From the NCBI RefSeq assembly GCF_035594125.1, contig NC_087156.1:9895065-9959064 (forward strand): a stretch of DNA of 64,000 bases, read 5' to 3'. The position numbers were made by a program, and so were the translations under genes. The notes below the pieces were generated by a model. It saw only the letters and a list, made by a program, of their open reading frames with translations. It did no database searches and was not told the DNA's origin. Numbering within the stretch: position 1 is the stretch's first letter; every line of letters begins with the position of its first letter. This DNA is from Scylla paramamosain. Its lineage: Eukaryota > Arthropoda > Malacostraca > Decapoda > Portunidae. This document shows positions 14,883-29,352 of this stretch, in pieces.

Positions 14883-15040
14883 GGGCCCTCGTGGCCCAGT
14901 GGGTAGAGTGATGCACTTGGAGTTTGGCGTGAGGGAAGTGAGGGGCGCGTAGGTTCGAACCCCCCTCTCGGAACTCACAAAAACCTTCAAAGAGCATCCC
15001 TCCATCACCATGTGTGCCTCAAACACACAGGTACGGTGAT
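14883..15040 (+). mobile_element. tRNA-derived SINE (RNA polymerase III boxes)
   Basis: TGGCCCAGTGG at 14,892-14,902 fits the tRNA A box, and GGTTCGAACCC at 14,952-14,962 fits the B box. The 60-base distance between box starts exceeds that of ordinary tRNAs and is close to long-variable-arm (Ser/Leu type) tRNAs. The start GGGCCCTCG lacks a matching 3' acceptor strand, so this is not an intact tRNA gene. An unrelated body follows and runs into sequence that reappears in the adjacent repeat field. The right end is uncertain. Confidence 0.72.
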
Positions 15041-16880
15041 GGAGCTGCCCACGGGGAGGAGGGGAGGTGAGTGCGCAGCACCTCCCTACCCCTCCCCAGG
15101 GGAGGAAGGCACCGCCTTACCGCCCCCGGGAGAGCAAGGGAGGTGAGTGCACAGCGCTTCCCTTCTCTCCCCTACCTAACCCTGGCAAGTCTACGGGCTA
15201 CCAGGCAAAAATTAATAAAAAAAATAAATAAATAAAAATAAAAAAATAAAGGTGAGTGCATAGCACTTCACCTAACAGGAAAAAAAATAAATGAAAAATA
15301 AAGGTGAGTGCATAGCACTCACCTACCACGAAAAAAAAATTAAATAAATAAATAAAAAAATAGAAAAAATAAATAAAATAAAAATAAATAAAAACCACCC
15401 TACCACCTCGGACCTCGGGAGAGCAAGAGAGGTGAGTGCACAGCACTTCCCTTCTCTCCCCAAGTCTACAGACTACCACACCAAAAAAGAATAAAATATA
15501 TATAAGTATAAAGAAAAAAAAAACAATAAAAAAATAAAATAAGTCAATAAAATGAGTCTGGTAATCAACAATAAGTAATAAAAATAAATCAATACCAACC
15601 TGACTGACCCTGACAACTCCAAAGACCACCACCCCACCTGTGAAGCACGGGAGGTGAGTGTGCAGCACCTCCCTACCCTTCCCAGTCTCCCAGTTTGACT
15701 TTGACCAACAATCTGACTCATCCTAGCAACTCCAACTGTTCAGACCACCACCAGTATTCCCCACCCTAGCAACTGATCCTGGCAAGGTGAGTGCGTAGCA
15801 CTTCCCGTGACTCATCCTGGCAAATTCTAAAGACCCATCATCCTGACTGGCCTTGGGGAGCATGGGAGGTGAGTGTGCAGCACCTCCCTACCCTTCCCAG
15901 TCTCCCAGTTTGACTTTGACCACCAACCTGACAACTGTACAGACTACCACCACTACCCCTCTGAGAGTGAGTGCGTAGCACTTCCCTTGACTGACCCTGA
16001 CTGATTGGCCCCTGGCAGCTCAAAAAACAACCAACCTGACTGACTTACGGATATGTAATCACCAAACTGACTGGCCTTGAAGAGCATGGGAGGTGAGTGT
16101 GCAGCACCTCCCAACACTTCCCAATCTCCCAGTTTGACCTGATTCATCCTGGCAACTTCTAAGAGCAACTCCAAATGTACAGACCACCTGTACCTCCTAT
16201 TCTCTGACCCACTCTGACCCTGATGGTGGTAGCTTCCCTACCACCAGCCTGACTGACCCTGGCAACTCTAAAAACAACCAACCAGACTGACTTACAAATC
16301 TTACTATAATCTGGCAACAGACCACCAAACTGACTGACCCTGGGGAGCATGGGAGGTGAGTGTGCAGCACCTTTCTACCCTTCCCAGTCTCCCAGTTTGA
16401 CTTCCACTACCAACTCCAAATGTACCACCACCACCACCCCTCTGATGTTGGCAAGGTGAGTGCGTAGACTGACTGGACCTGACTGACTGACCCTGGCAAC
16501 TCCAAAAACATCCAACCTGATAAATGTAACCTGGGGAGCATGGGAGGTGAGTGTGCAGCACCTCCCTACCCTTCCCAGTTTCCCAGTTTGACTTCCACCA
16601 CTAATCTGACTCATCCTACCAACTCCAAATGTACCACAACTACCACCCCTCTGATCTTGGCAAGGTGAGTGCGTAGCACTTCCCTTGACTGACTGGGCCT
16701 GACTGACTGACCCTGGCAACTCCAAAAACAACCAACCTGACAAATGTAACCTGCGGAGCATGAAAGGTGAGTGTGCAGCACCTCCCTACCCTTCCCAGTC
16801 TTCCACCAACCTGACTTGAATTATGACTGGGTAGCAGGGGAGGTGAGTGTGCAGTACCTCCTACTTTCCCCTCTCTGACT
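15041..16880 (+). repeat. Irregular hairpin repeat field, apparently derived from the SINE-adjacent sequence
   Basis: A motif GGGAGGTGAGTG...CAGCACCTCCC recurs at 15,062, 15,138, 15,649, 15,864, 16,087, 16,349, 16,541 and 16,764, with relatives at 15,251, 15,302 and 15,430. Later units are spaced about 190-260 bases. They share flanking text: CTACCCTTCCCAGTCTCCC, then TTTGACTT, and phrases like GACTGACCCTGGCAACTCC. Each core is an inverted repeat (GGGAGGTG/CACCTCCC, about 9-nt loop). The first example sits right after the SINE. Interspersed A/T-rich spacers lie at 15,210-15,400 and 15,480-15,590. No coding capacity: the reverse frames are full of unit-shaped repeats. Confidence 0.8.
15302..15324. 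other. Perfect 10-bp hairpin within the repeat field
   Basis: AGGTGAGTGC at 15,302-15,311 pairs exactly with GCACTCACCT at 15,315-15,324 around an ATA loop. This is the most perfect member of the hairpin series. Confidence 0.85.
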
Positions 16881-17920
16881 ACCCTACCACCAACTCAGAC
16901 CACCAAACTGACTCTCTTAGAAGAACAAGAACAGGAAGCAACGCCATCAGAGGAAGAAGAAGCAGCAGCAGCAGCAGCATTACCGCCATCAGAGGATGAA
17001 AACAAGAAAAAGAAGCAGAGAAAAAGAACTACCACCACTTTTCTCAGAGGAAGAAGCAGCAGCGTCACCGCCATTGGAGGAAGAAACATATATATGTAAA
17101 CTACGACTGGTCAAATCTCCGTTGGCGCCAGGCAAAGTTTAGAGAAAGAAAAAAAAAGTTCCAGGGGTCCATGTAAGGAAAGTACGCTAACTCAGTTAGG
17201 GGACTGACTATGAAAGTGCCAGGAAAGGCTGCTGCTTCAGACATCCACACTTCAACAATGCATGCGAGAATGTTGCTGTATTAGTTCTCTTTTTCCTTCT
17301 TTTTCTTCTCCTGCAGAAGACTGTCTTATTATTCCGTATTTTTTTTTTCTGATAATATATTCAATGTTTTTTTTTTTTTTTGCAGCACTTTCACCTTTTC
17401 TAAATCCATCCACCCTTTAAATTAAATAAATTTAGTACATTTATGTACCCTTTAGCCTTGGACAACTGATTACAAAAGAATTACATGAATATCTGACATT
17501 TTTCTGTAGTCTTAAGACGCCACGTCTCAAACACATGAGGCGCGGGTTGCGTTTGAGTGTACTGTAATATACCAATATAATACATGAATTTGTAATACTT
17601 TAATCACAATTTATATCTTTTCATACTAAGCAGTATGGCAACTTACTTCTTCTTCCTCATGACACTGGTCACGTCATGTACACTTCCATGTAGCCAACAA
17701 TTCTGGGTAACCTTTGAAAAATATCATGCATCCTGGTGTGCACCATGCAACCAGGCTGACTTAACCTACGCCTCTGTAACCTAAGCTGGACACTTGAACA
17801 ACTATAAATGCATTTTGTCTATCTTAGCTCCTGCAGGGCCGAGGTGGACAGGTGTTTGTCCAGGATGCCTCGTGTTACTTCTCACCGCGTGTTTTATCTG
17901 TTAGAGATTATTACACTAAA

Positions 17921-17925
<5 letters not shown>
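16881..17925. other. No gene recognised; CAG/GAA-rich start
   Basis: 16,915-17,085 is GAAGAAGCAGCAG-type low complexity. 17,086-17,925 contains no recognisable gene or element. Confidence 0.5.
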
Positions 17926-17959
<34 letters not shown>

Positions 17960-18113
17960 GTCGCTGATCTTGCTGCTCTTGTTGGTATTGCTGCTTTTCC
18001 TTTCTTCCACAACAACAACAACAACAACAAAAGGAGCAACTACTACTACTACTACTAGTTCTACTACTACTACTACTAGTACTACTACTCTAGTACTACT
18101 ACTACTACTACTT

Positions 18114-18161
<48 letters not shown>

Positions 18162-18257
18162 TTATTGCTACTACTACTACTACTACTACTACCTACTACT
18201 ACTACTACTACTATTACTACTACTACTGCTACTGCTACTGCTAGTACTACTAATGAA
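17926..18257 (+). repeat. Compound triplet microsatellite: CTG, then ACA, then ACT
   Basis: CTG at about 17,926-17,985 with variants, ACA at 18,008-18,030, then about 220 bases of ACT with TTC/AGT variants. It directly precedes the CR1 element. Confidence 0.95.
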
Positions 18258-18311
18258 CGGACGTGTTTAGTGAGCAGTGACCTGACGCTAATATAGCTGG
18301 CTAGTGTAGAC

Positions 18312-19159
18312 ATGGCGCCTTGTGTTGCTGAGTCGTCTGGTTGTGTTAGTTCTCCTGTTTTCGAGGCCTTCGTTGCGAAGGTCTCAGAGGTGGAGGCTGA
18401 GTTCCATCGGAGGATCTCGGAGGTGCAGGCTGAGTTTCGTGGGAGGATCTCAGACCTGCAGGCTGAGTTCTGTGAGAGGATCTCAGCACCTGAGGGATGG
18501 TCGTGCCCCCACCGTCACCTTACTTACTAAGGCGACGGAGGAGCAGTGTGTGTAGGGGAGGCAAGAGGGTGAAGGTCCTCAAGGCGCGGAGACGAAGAAT
18601 CCCTTCAGTGTGCTGGAGGAAGGGAAGGAGATGGAGGTGGACATGGCGGGAAGAGACAAGAAGGGGCAGATGCAGCTACCCTGCCCCAAGGTAGAGTGCT
18701 TGTGTTTGGTGATAGTCGGGTTAGGCACTTAGATAGTGCGTTCTGTGCTAGGGATAGGAAGCGTAGGTCGAGGGTGTGTTTGGCGGGGGCCGGGATAGGG
18801 AAGGTAGCTGATAAGCTAGACACGTGCTTAGAAAAAGATGGGACCAAGCCCATTGTTTTTCTCAGTGCGGGAGGGAATGACCTTGGTAAGTTCAGGAGTG
18901 AGGAGCTTATCGGGAGGTTTCGACAGGCTTTGGACAGGATTAGGGTGCTGAGTGGCTGTCCAGGGCTATTACAGTGAATCGCAGGCTAGCGAATCATTGT
19001 AAGAGTAATGGATGGACGTTCATTGACAACTGGGACCTTTTCTATGGTAGGGACACCTTGTACGTCAGGGATGGAGTGCATTTGTCACGCCAGGGTGTTC
19101 GTGTTTTGGCCGAAACACTCGAGCGGAAGGTAACTGCACTCCAGCGCTTTTTTCGTTAG
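18312..19159 (+). pseudogene. CR1 ORF1: coiled coil plus SGNH-hydrolase (esterase) domain
   Basis: The ATG at 18,312 opens a protein with a regular 11-residue repeat (ISEVQAEFRGR, ISDLQAEFCER), probably a coiled coil. After frameshifts, NPFSVLEEGKEMEVD leads into VFGDSRVRHLDS. The SGNH blocks are all present: GDS with Ser at 18,714-18,716; AGAGIGK (block II Gly); GGND with Asn at 18,876-18,878; DGVH with Asp at 19,070 and His at 19,079. A frameshift near 18,965-18,975 with a small deletion splits the domain. Esterase-type ORF1 is known in CR1-like elements; its role in retrotransposition is unclear. This copy cannot give one intact protein. Confidence 0.82.
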
Positions 19160-19254
19160 TCGGGAGGGAAGAAGGGGTAGTGAGGAGAAGGCGAGGGGCA
19201 AATTAGTTAAATCTAGAAAGGTAGCTAGCTCAGGGAAGGTGAAAAATAGCTTAA

Positions 19255-20395
19255 GTATTTACTACACAAACTGTAGAAGTATTCTGAATAAAATAGACTT
19301 GCTTAGAGGAATAGCTTGTGTAGAGAAATTTGATATCATTGCTTTTACTGAAACTTGGTTAGATATGTCAGAAAAGTATTTAATCCAGAAGTTAAGATAG
19401 ATGATTATATACTGTTCTATAAAGATAGGGAAAACAGGAGAAGAGGAGGCGTCGCGTTATACGTTAGGGACACATTACAGTGTTGTATTAACAGTAGAAT
19501 TAAAACAGATAACAAAGCAGAGTCGATATGGGTAGATATTAAGGAAAGATCGCAGTCAGTAGTACTAGGGGTAGTTTACAGACCACCGACCAGTACAAAG
19601 GAAATTAACGCCTCACTGTGGCAGGAATTAAATAGAGCAGGTAGATACAGTCAGGTATGTGTGGTAGGAGATTTTATTTTTAGGAATATCAACTGGAGTC
19701 TGATGGTGGGTAACAAGGAAACAGAGGAATTTCTTAAGGTAATTCAGGATAATTTTTTAAAACAGGTAGTCGTAGAACCAACAAGGGGGAATAATATTAT
19801 ATATTTAATTCTTACTAACAGGGAGGAAGCAGTCACGCACGTAGAGGTTGGAGGACAGCTAGGTAACAGTGACTATAGGGAAATTAGGTACAATTTAGAA
19901 TGGGAAGAAACTTTTAGAAGCAAAAACACTAGTAAAATACATGACTTTAGGAGAGCAGATTTTGAGGAATTAAAAAGGTACCTCCAAGGAGTGGACTGGC
20001 AAGGGATGCAGGGTGAGGTCAGGTCAGGGACGGAGTTCAGAGAGATAAGGCAGGATGAGAGAGGTGAGGTGAGGCTTGAGGGTGTAGGACAAGAGGAGAG
20101 AAGATGTGTCCGGAAGGGGCGGAGGAAAGAGGAAGGGGGAGATAGGTGTGAGTATGTTGGAATGTCAGGTCATGCTGAAATGAGAGAGGTGAGGTCGAGG
20201 CGAGTAGATGAGGGAGTAAAGAGGATGGTAGGGGCCGAGATGAGGGGATTAGGTGAGGTAAATGTAGACCATAAATGGATGACTGCTAGGTTAAAGCATT
20301 ATATAGGGCGTAAGAGAAATATATATAAGAGATTAAGGGCAGGTGAAGAAGTTTTAAGGTCTCAATATAATGAATCAGAACAGTCAGGAAGTTAA
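19255..20395 (+). pseudogene. CR1 ORF2 N-terminus: EEP endonuclease plus purine-rich linker
   Basis: IYYTNCRSILNKIDLL and FDIIAFTETWLDMS (about 19,255-19,370) give the endonuclease start. A one-base loss near 19,371 shifts the frame, and the rest reads on from 19,355 (VFNPEVKIDDY, GGVALYVRD, GVVYRPPTS). Two key positions are altered: GDFNF has become GDFIF (Ile codon 19,676-19,678), and SDH has become SDY (TAT at 19,874-19,876, replacing the catalytic His). CR1-2 keeps both. A strongly purine-rich part (about 20,010-20,268), rich in Arg/Glu/Gly, separates the endonuclease from HKWMTARLKHYIGRKR. Catalytically dead. Confidence 0.85.
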
Positions 20396-22251
<1,856 letters not shown>

Positions 22252-22351
22252 GGTAGGTATATTTCATGCAGAGACTGCCACGTGTAAGCCTGGTTGCTTC
22301 TTGCAGCTTCCCTTATTTCTTATGTTCTTATGTTCTTATATGAAAAAAAAA

Positions 22352-22566
<215 letters not shown>

Positions 22567-23229
22567 TTTTTTTTTTTCTACGATTGCTTTTTGTTTTGCT
22601 TTCTGTTTTGTTGTCTTTATATTCTCGTGTAGTATAGCTTCCTGTTTGTTTATTTTTTCATACCACTTTTCCTTGCCTTACTTATATTAATTATTTGTCA
22701 TTACTCTTGTTGATCTTTTATTTTCTCTTTAATTTCCCGTTTCCCTTTTCATTGTTTTTCCTTAATCATATTCCACATTTATGAATTTCCCTTCTTCCGT
22801 TTCCACTATTCACTATGTTATTATGTATTTCTGTTGGCTTGCATATTGAAATTACCTTTTCCTTATCATTTACTTTTCATTAATCATCTTTTTTAATCGA
22901 TTCTTCCCATTCACTTTTTTTTTTTTTTTTTTTACACTGACTCCACGTGTTCTTCCAAAGAAGACAACATTTTCTGTTTCGTTACCAGCACTTTTGATAG
23001 TAATTAATGTAAACACTCCACTACCTACAAGTACCATGAAATTAGAGCCTGGTGTGGATTTTGACGCAGCGGTGATGAAGGTGGTGGTGGTGGTGGTTGT
23101 ACTGTTAAGTTTCATTTTAGTCTTATCGTTCCGCTCATTCCCTCGGCTGATGCCTTTGTTATCGTTGTGGTTGTTGGTGACGCTGTTGTTTTCATTACTG
23201 TTATACTTTGCTACACAAAAAAAAAAAAT
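22567..23229. other. No gene recognised (T-rich)
   Basis: T-rich DNA with T runs at 22,567 and 22,916 and a short GGT run near 23,080. No coding or structural RNA signal. Confidence 0.5.
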
Positions 23230-23231
23230 AG

Positions 23232-23270
<39 letters not shown>

Positions 23271-23346
23271 ATAGTATTAGTAGTAGTAGTAGTAATAGTA
23301 GTAGTTGTAGTACTAGTAGTAGTAGTAGTAGTAGTAATAGTATTAG
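23230..23346 (+). repeat. (TAG)n microsatellite
   Basis: A TAG tract with TAAT and TTG variants, followed by an ACT-type tract at 23,395-23,430. Confidence 0.95.
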
Positions 23347-23507
23347 GTGAACTATCAGTAGTATTTGTTCTTATCATCTTGTTCTTGTTCTGTTTTACTA
23401 CTACTACTAATACTACTACTACTACTGGTGCTGCTGCTTTTGCTGTAGCTATTGAAGTTGAACATACCAATTTATAGACCAAGATAACCATTGTTGATAA
23501 TGATTCG

Positions 23508-23716
<209 letters not shown>

Positions 23717-24690
23717 AAATACCCGGTTGTCACTGTTCACCTTATAGAAATCTTACCGCGGATATTTAGTCTTTCGGTGCGATTACATCTGTCTTCTGAT
23801 GAGGGTATATGTGACTGAGGAAGAAAAACAACTAATTCACAACAAAGAAAATGAATCACATTAAAGAGACCTTGGTGATGGCTAGGTTCCTCGGCGACTT
23901 GCTGCTGACCCCGTCACAATAATGGTATAAGGAATGGAGTCCTTGCCGGGCAACTAACCCATCACCATAGTCACCTAGTAAACATGTATCCCACTCAGTC
24001 ATATTTAAGGAAGAGGAAACGTCTTATCTGATATCAATAATAAAAATAGGACCGTATGTAGACTAGATGTGATAGAAGTAGAAATCATCTCTTAATTACT
24101 TTCCTCTCAAATTACGTTTTTTTTTTTTTTATGGAAATTTCCCTCTTCTTGCCAGCTTCTGCAGGATCGATGGGGGCGTGGGTGGGGAGGAGACTCTCCT
24201 CTACTTTCTTGTCTTTCACCTTTTTATATCCTGCATGAGTCTGCTCCCGGGAATTAGGTATGGTAGTTGTACGGTGATAAATAATATTTCAGTGTGACCT
24301 TTGCAATATCTTCATATATTTATGAAAGCTTTCGTTACTGTGGAGTTTGGCTGAAATATTATTATTGTTTTTTTTTTTTTTATAGATTTTTTCGTTGTAT
24401 TTGTCCAGCACATTTTTGTTTATGTACTAAAAAAGAAAGTGATCATTTAAATCCCGAACTTTAATTTCATTTGCATAAAGAAGTTTAAATTAGAGAGTGA
24501 AATGAAGAAGGACTCCTTAACGTGTGGGAAGTGCCTGCCAACCTACTATGGAGGATGTGCTGCGCAAATCATGATTGTATAGGAGCGTGATGTAACCTGT
24601 TCACACTGATACCACTTACAGACAAGCCTTCAAGTACCTTGCTATTTCGTAGTAGTGGGTTAAATAATGTTTTGACATGTTTACATAATC

Positions 24691-24693
<3 letters not shown>
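23717..24693. other. No gene recognised
   Basis: About 980 bases without a gene family, RNA gene or repeat I can name, apart from T runs at 24,118 and 24,369. Confidence 0.5.
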
Positions 24694-24771
<78 letters not shown>

Positions 24772-25070
24772 GACAGGTGGGCAGGAAGGCAGACGGTCAA
24801 ACAAACAGGCAGGGAGGCAAGCAAGCAAGCAAGGAGGCAGACAGACTAACGGGCGGGGAAAGAGGTGGATGGACATACAAAAAAGAAAGAAAGAAAGCAG
24901 GCAGACAGACAGGGTGACAGGGAAATAGTCAGCCTGACTTGAAGAGGATAGGCAGGCAAAGAAGCAGGCAGACAGGCAGGCAGGCAAAAATAGAAGGCAA
25001 GCAAGCAGACAGAGAAACAGACAAATAGACAGAGGGACAGATGGATGTGCGGGCAGACACAGACATAGAC
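24694..25070 (+). repeat. (GA)n followed by degenerate GGCA/GACA tetranucleotides
   Basis: A pure GA tract to 24,769, then about 300 bases of GGCA, AGCA and GACA variants. The Cys/Leu-rich reverse frame over it is an artefact. Confidence 0.9.
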
Positions 25071-25487
25071 AAAGTAGTTTTAAATAGCGGCAGAAACTGG
25101 TATATTTCATTCTAAAGAATATATTTGCATAATTTCTTTGTAAAGCACTTTAATAAATAGTTTACCGTGCCCTGCACCGAGTACTTAACCAAAAGTTAAA
25201 CTGAATTAGTCATTGGGATATTAATACAGCATAATGTTTGCATAATATAAACGTATGCCTCTTCCGTTACTCGTATATTCTTTCGTGATAACAGTTACTG
25301 TAAGCGAAGAAAATGCATACATAGTGACCTAACTATATTTTTTCTCTCATTGCCTCGTATTTACGGTATGCCATTTTTCAGGCACAATACGTAGTTGTCA
25401 TTGATTTCCTAAAACTACTAAATATACCTAAAGACAGACCTACTGACCCATACTCGTAAATATTGTTCCACTCGTAATGTTACACCA

Positions 25488-25671
<184 letters not shown>

Positions 25672-26074
25672 TACAAACAGATGCATTGCAATAAAGCAAC
25701 AGAGATTGGGATGCTCATTCTTACAGAACATTGTAGTGAACATGTGAGACAGAGATAAACAGACAGACGCAGACAGACAGATTGATTTAAAACAGTAACA
25801 TGTACTTGTTATAAGCAATTCTAAGTGACCATTAATTTCCCGTTCATTCCCATTCATTGAAGCATTTCAGTGTTGAGACGCAAAGGTAGTGTAAGTGTTG
25901 AGGCAGCGGTGGTAGTGGCCCCTTCACCTCGCAGCGAGGCAGGAAGGGGAGGCGAGGGACACCAGCAGTGACTGGCCTGAAGGCGCCTTGCGTCCCGCCT
26001 CCTCTCTTGCGACCCTTGATTGCCATCATCCATCAATCGCAGCATGACTTGTGCTCCTCCTCTTCAGCCTCACT

Positions 26075-27900
26075 TAACTACCACCACGCTTCCCGGAGAA
26101 ACCGTAACCCTATGCCATCAGAGCCGACAGAGCTGGTTGCATTAAGATCTTTAACTGTTAATATAACGGTGTTAGTATCTACGGGATCAGGCCTAAAAGC
26201 AGAGATAATATTAATATTAGACTGAGGGAGATGGACGACAGATTTACCTTCTGTGAGCGTTTAAAAGTGAATTCTCCAACACTAGGAAAGAAATTATTGA
26301 ACTCTTCGGCTTTATCACTTAGATTATAAAAAAAAATATAGGCAATGTGCTTATTTTTCTGACTAGGGATAATTTCATTAATGACGTTCCATGTGGCCGA
26401 AGTGTTCCCTTTACTGCCTTTGAGACGGACTTGGTAATGATGCGCCCTAGTTTTATTACTATTATTTTTATTACTATTATAGTTTCTTGGCTGTTTTGTA
26501 ACGTTTCCGTAACCGTGAATTACTTGTGTTGATTTTAAGCTTTCTTTGTAACCTATCACGGTCCTCCATTGCCTCACGGATATCGTCATTTATTCATGGT
26601 GTAGGTTTTCCTTTCACTGCTTTAGTTACAAGAGGGGCACACATGTCAAGACGGTTAATAAAAACGTCATTATAAATGCATACTTTTTTGTTCACATCGT
26701 CAGTTAAAAATATATTATTCATATTATGAACATTGTCAAGGAGCGAACAAAAAGTGTCTCTCATAGTTCTTCAAATTACGAAAACTTTTTTACCATGGGC
26801 AGTTTTTTAGGTTTTCTAACCATTAAAACAACAGACACTAGGTCATGATCAACAGTGACCTGAGGAACAACGTCTTGTGGTAGAATGACATCAGGTTTAT
26901 TAGTTATTATGAGATCTAGTAAAGTAGCTGATGTTGAGGTTGTTCTTGTGGGTCTATCTGTTATTTGTGTCAGCTTGTTTTTTTATTATCTTACTGATTT
27001 TATTACTCGTTGTCATCATATCATCATTAGAATCACCTAGGATAAAGATCCTTTTATCACGCAGACCTACCATCCTAAAAACATCTTGAATGTAGTCAAA
27101 TGATGTGGCTAAAGCCTTAGGGTGTCGATATACACAACCAATGATGATGGCCGGCAACTTCCTGCACTGTATCTTTACCCATACATCCTCCACGCCTGTC
27201 GGTCTTGGCACATCTAGGTTAATGACAGAGGGATTGAGGGTACTATGGACATACATGCATATCCCGGCTCCTCGACCATTGTCACATCTAAAAATCATAC
27301 AATCAGGAATTTCTACGTAACCATCTGGGGTGTTTGAATTCTCCGCAATTGTAACATGCTGTTTTTTTTTTTTTTTTTTTTTCTCTCACTAGCATATTTA
27401 TTTCTTTCCCTTCTGTAACCATGCGAGTTATCACTGTACGTTTCCTGCGTTTCAAACACCGGTGTTTCTGCACTAGGTGGCTTGTGTTCCATCTGCCCAC
27501 TCCTGAGGTGTAGGCGTGGGCTTGATTATAAGCTGTATAGTGTCTGCCATCCAGCGTTCTCCTCAGGGTTGTATCGTGCAGACCGGGGCTGAATGCATCC
27601 TCCTCTTTGTTCCAGCCTGCCTCATGTTTTCTTGTCATTGCCCTGGCAGGTGTGAGATGAGAAGGACCTCGTGGTTTAGGAGCAGTGGGGGGCTGATGGG
27701 AAGCTTTATGGGTGGGAGACTTTCGGGTGTAAGACTTGCCTTGTTGGGTTGTTCTGCTATGAGCGCATAGGGAAACAATACCCGCGTAGGTTGGCGGGCC
27801 GCGGGAGCCACCACTCAGTTTGATTTTTTTCTCTATGTATGTATAGTGTCGAAATAGCAAAGGCATCGTAGAAAACACTAACATCTGGAGCTTCATCACT
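26075..27900 (-). mobile_element. Non-LTR retrotransposon fragment, family 2 (copy B)
   Basis: Same reverse-strand element as 790-2,520, with a different pattern of loss. The ORF1 frame (27,899-27,303) keeps the first zinc-knuckle CYNC in frame, but about 275 bases between ORF1 and endonuclease are gone (junction near 27,345, microhomology TTG). The endonuclease frame (27,298-26,954) includes IIGCVYRHP and FILGDSND. The endonuclease end and linker missing from copy A are present at 26,954-26,180, with DKAEEFNNFFPSVG, a normal pre-RT linker phrase. RT similarity ends near 26,080. Together the two copies show a longer ancestral fragment than either alone. Confidence 0.85.
26954..27298 (-). pseudogene. 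LINE endonuclease domain fragment (copy B)
   Basis: This reverse frame is near-identical to the copy A frame 1,177-1,545, with MIFRCDNGRGAGICMYVHS, IIGCVYRHP and FILGDSND. It runs into a stop at the (T)n stretch near 26,980. The N-terminal TETWL region is absent. Confidence 0.85.
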
Positions 27901-29345
27901 GTGTTTCAGGGAAAATATGAGCAAATCGTGTGAGTCTTGCCGTGGTAGGAAAGACTACTTCCTGCGGGACCTTATCAAAAAAGCGTCTGACACTGGTTTG
28001 GCAAGCAGCGGGACTAATAGAATAGGATGCCTTTGGTAATGAGTATATAGGAATATTATTGCCTGCGAAACACTACCTTGGGTTTGCAGTGAGGCTTTTG
28101 TATTCAGATGACCGCGGGATCTCTGAAATATGTAGACACAACTATACTAAGCAGGTCTAGTGAAAGGTATCACACTAAATGTATTGCTTCATCCAGACGA
28201 GTTAGCAGCACAAGCGAGAAGTAGGGTGGATCTCACAGGTGTTTGCTTTTGTTGAGATCCTTACCAAGAAGCGGTGACATCCAGAACCAACAGCAACTAC
28301 GATATCTTTGTGGTCTGTGGAGCCTTTGTTATTGTTGTTGTTTTGTTGTGTAAGTCGACTTTATAGGGAACATCCTGTGTCCTCGTAGTAACCACACGAA
28401 AAGGCAGGTATCTAACTAGGAGTAATCAGAGAGTTGTTGTTGTTGTTGTTGTTATCAGAACCACAAACGGAGGAAGGTGGATGTGTTGTATTACTGAGCA
28501 ACAATAAAGAGAGAAGAATAGATGAGTCACGCCACCTTGGCAGAGATACTCAAAAGGGATTTTCATGTTTTGTGCCGTGAATACTTTTTATGGCTAGACT
28601 GAAGTAGTACTTATTATTTTCTAAGTATATCCTTGCTGTTGTTTTTAGGTTTGTACCGCTGAATGTTGGGAAGCTTTTCACTTATTATTATTTTATTTTC
28701 TTATTTGATCTTGTTATATATGTAATTGTTATATATGTAATTGTAATTTATTTTGTTGCAGCTGTTGTGCATATTTAACATTCTCAGCGTTTCAGGTGTG
28801 TTCTGTTTTCAGTGTTGTTTTTCATGTATCCATGTGTTCCTGCTTGGAGGAATTTGGCACGTTTTATTTATGACTTCGTTTTTTTTTTTTTTTTTAATAT
28901 TTATTCTTTCCTTTTTTGTTCATGTGTATGTTGTAACTCGTGCAGTAGAGGATATCTGGTGGCTCTGTTTATGATGCTCCAGTTTTAGCTCTTTTTAGAA
29001 TAGTCAAGCTACATCACTTTTTTATGTGGATGTTTCGATATTTTCAGGAAAGGATGGCAGGTGGTGCCGCGGTGAACACTGCCAACACGTGCAGGAGGAA
29101 AGTGAGTACCTGCTTCATTACATCATGTTCACTCTGTTTTGGAACTCGCTGTTAAATTTTTTTTTTTTTCCATGTCAACTGAAACCTGTCACTGTTGCCT
29201 GCCTTTCTCTTGTCTACTTCCCACGAATCTATGAAGGAAAGAAAGGATGTGCTTCCATGGTATCGTGCCAGTACCATTATTCATTGAAGGATTAGTTTAA
29301 ACCTTTTTCTAAAGCTTTTTTTTGTCTCCCATTTTTGTGCCTTCA
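27879..29345 (+). repeat. Internal tandem duplication, unit 1
   Basis: Starts AACATCTGGAGCTTCATCAC and ends near GTGCCTTC. The next unit begins CTAACATCTAGAGCTTCAC at about 29,351. Copy A has this unit once (2,398-3,816). It contains a GTT tract, a T-rich stretch and the candidate mini-exon at 29,048. Confidence 0.88.
29048..29101 (+). other. Candidate 54-nt mini-exon, copy B unit 1
   Basis: TTTTCAG ends at 29,047 and GTGAGT begins at 29,102, the best donor of the three copies. It encodes KDGRWCRGEHCQHVQEE between phase-1 junctions. The upstream context SIFSG would be intron. Of the three, this is the most plausible functional exon. Confidence 0.35.
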
Positions 29346-29352
29346 TCTCCTC

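Noticed and set aside
14883..14970. Functional tRNA gene
   Set aside because: A and B boxes are present, but the acceptor stem does not close and the spacing is wider than normal. A SINE explains it better.
15198..16761. Reverse-strand frames in the hairpin repeat field
   Set aside because: They consist of the same phrase repeated in shifted frames with each unit; no independent evidence of coding.
17516..17560. Inverted repeat CTCAAAC/GTTTGAG as a transposon end
   Set aside because: Only 7 bp, with no target duplication or element body around it.
24616..25110. 164-codon Cys/Leu-rich reverse frame
   Set aside because: It spans (GA)n and GGCA-type repeats, and the composition follows from the repeats.
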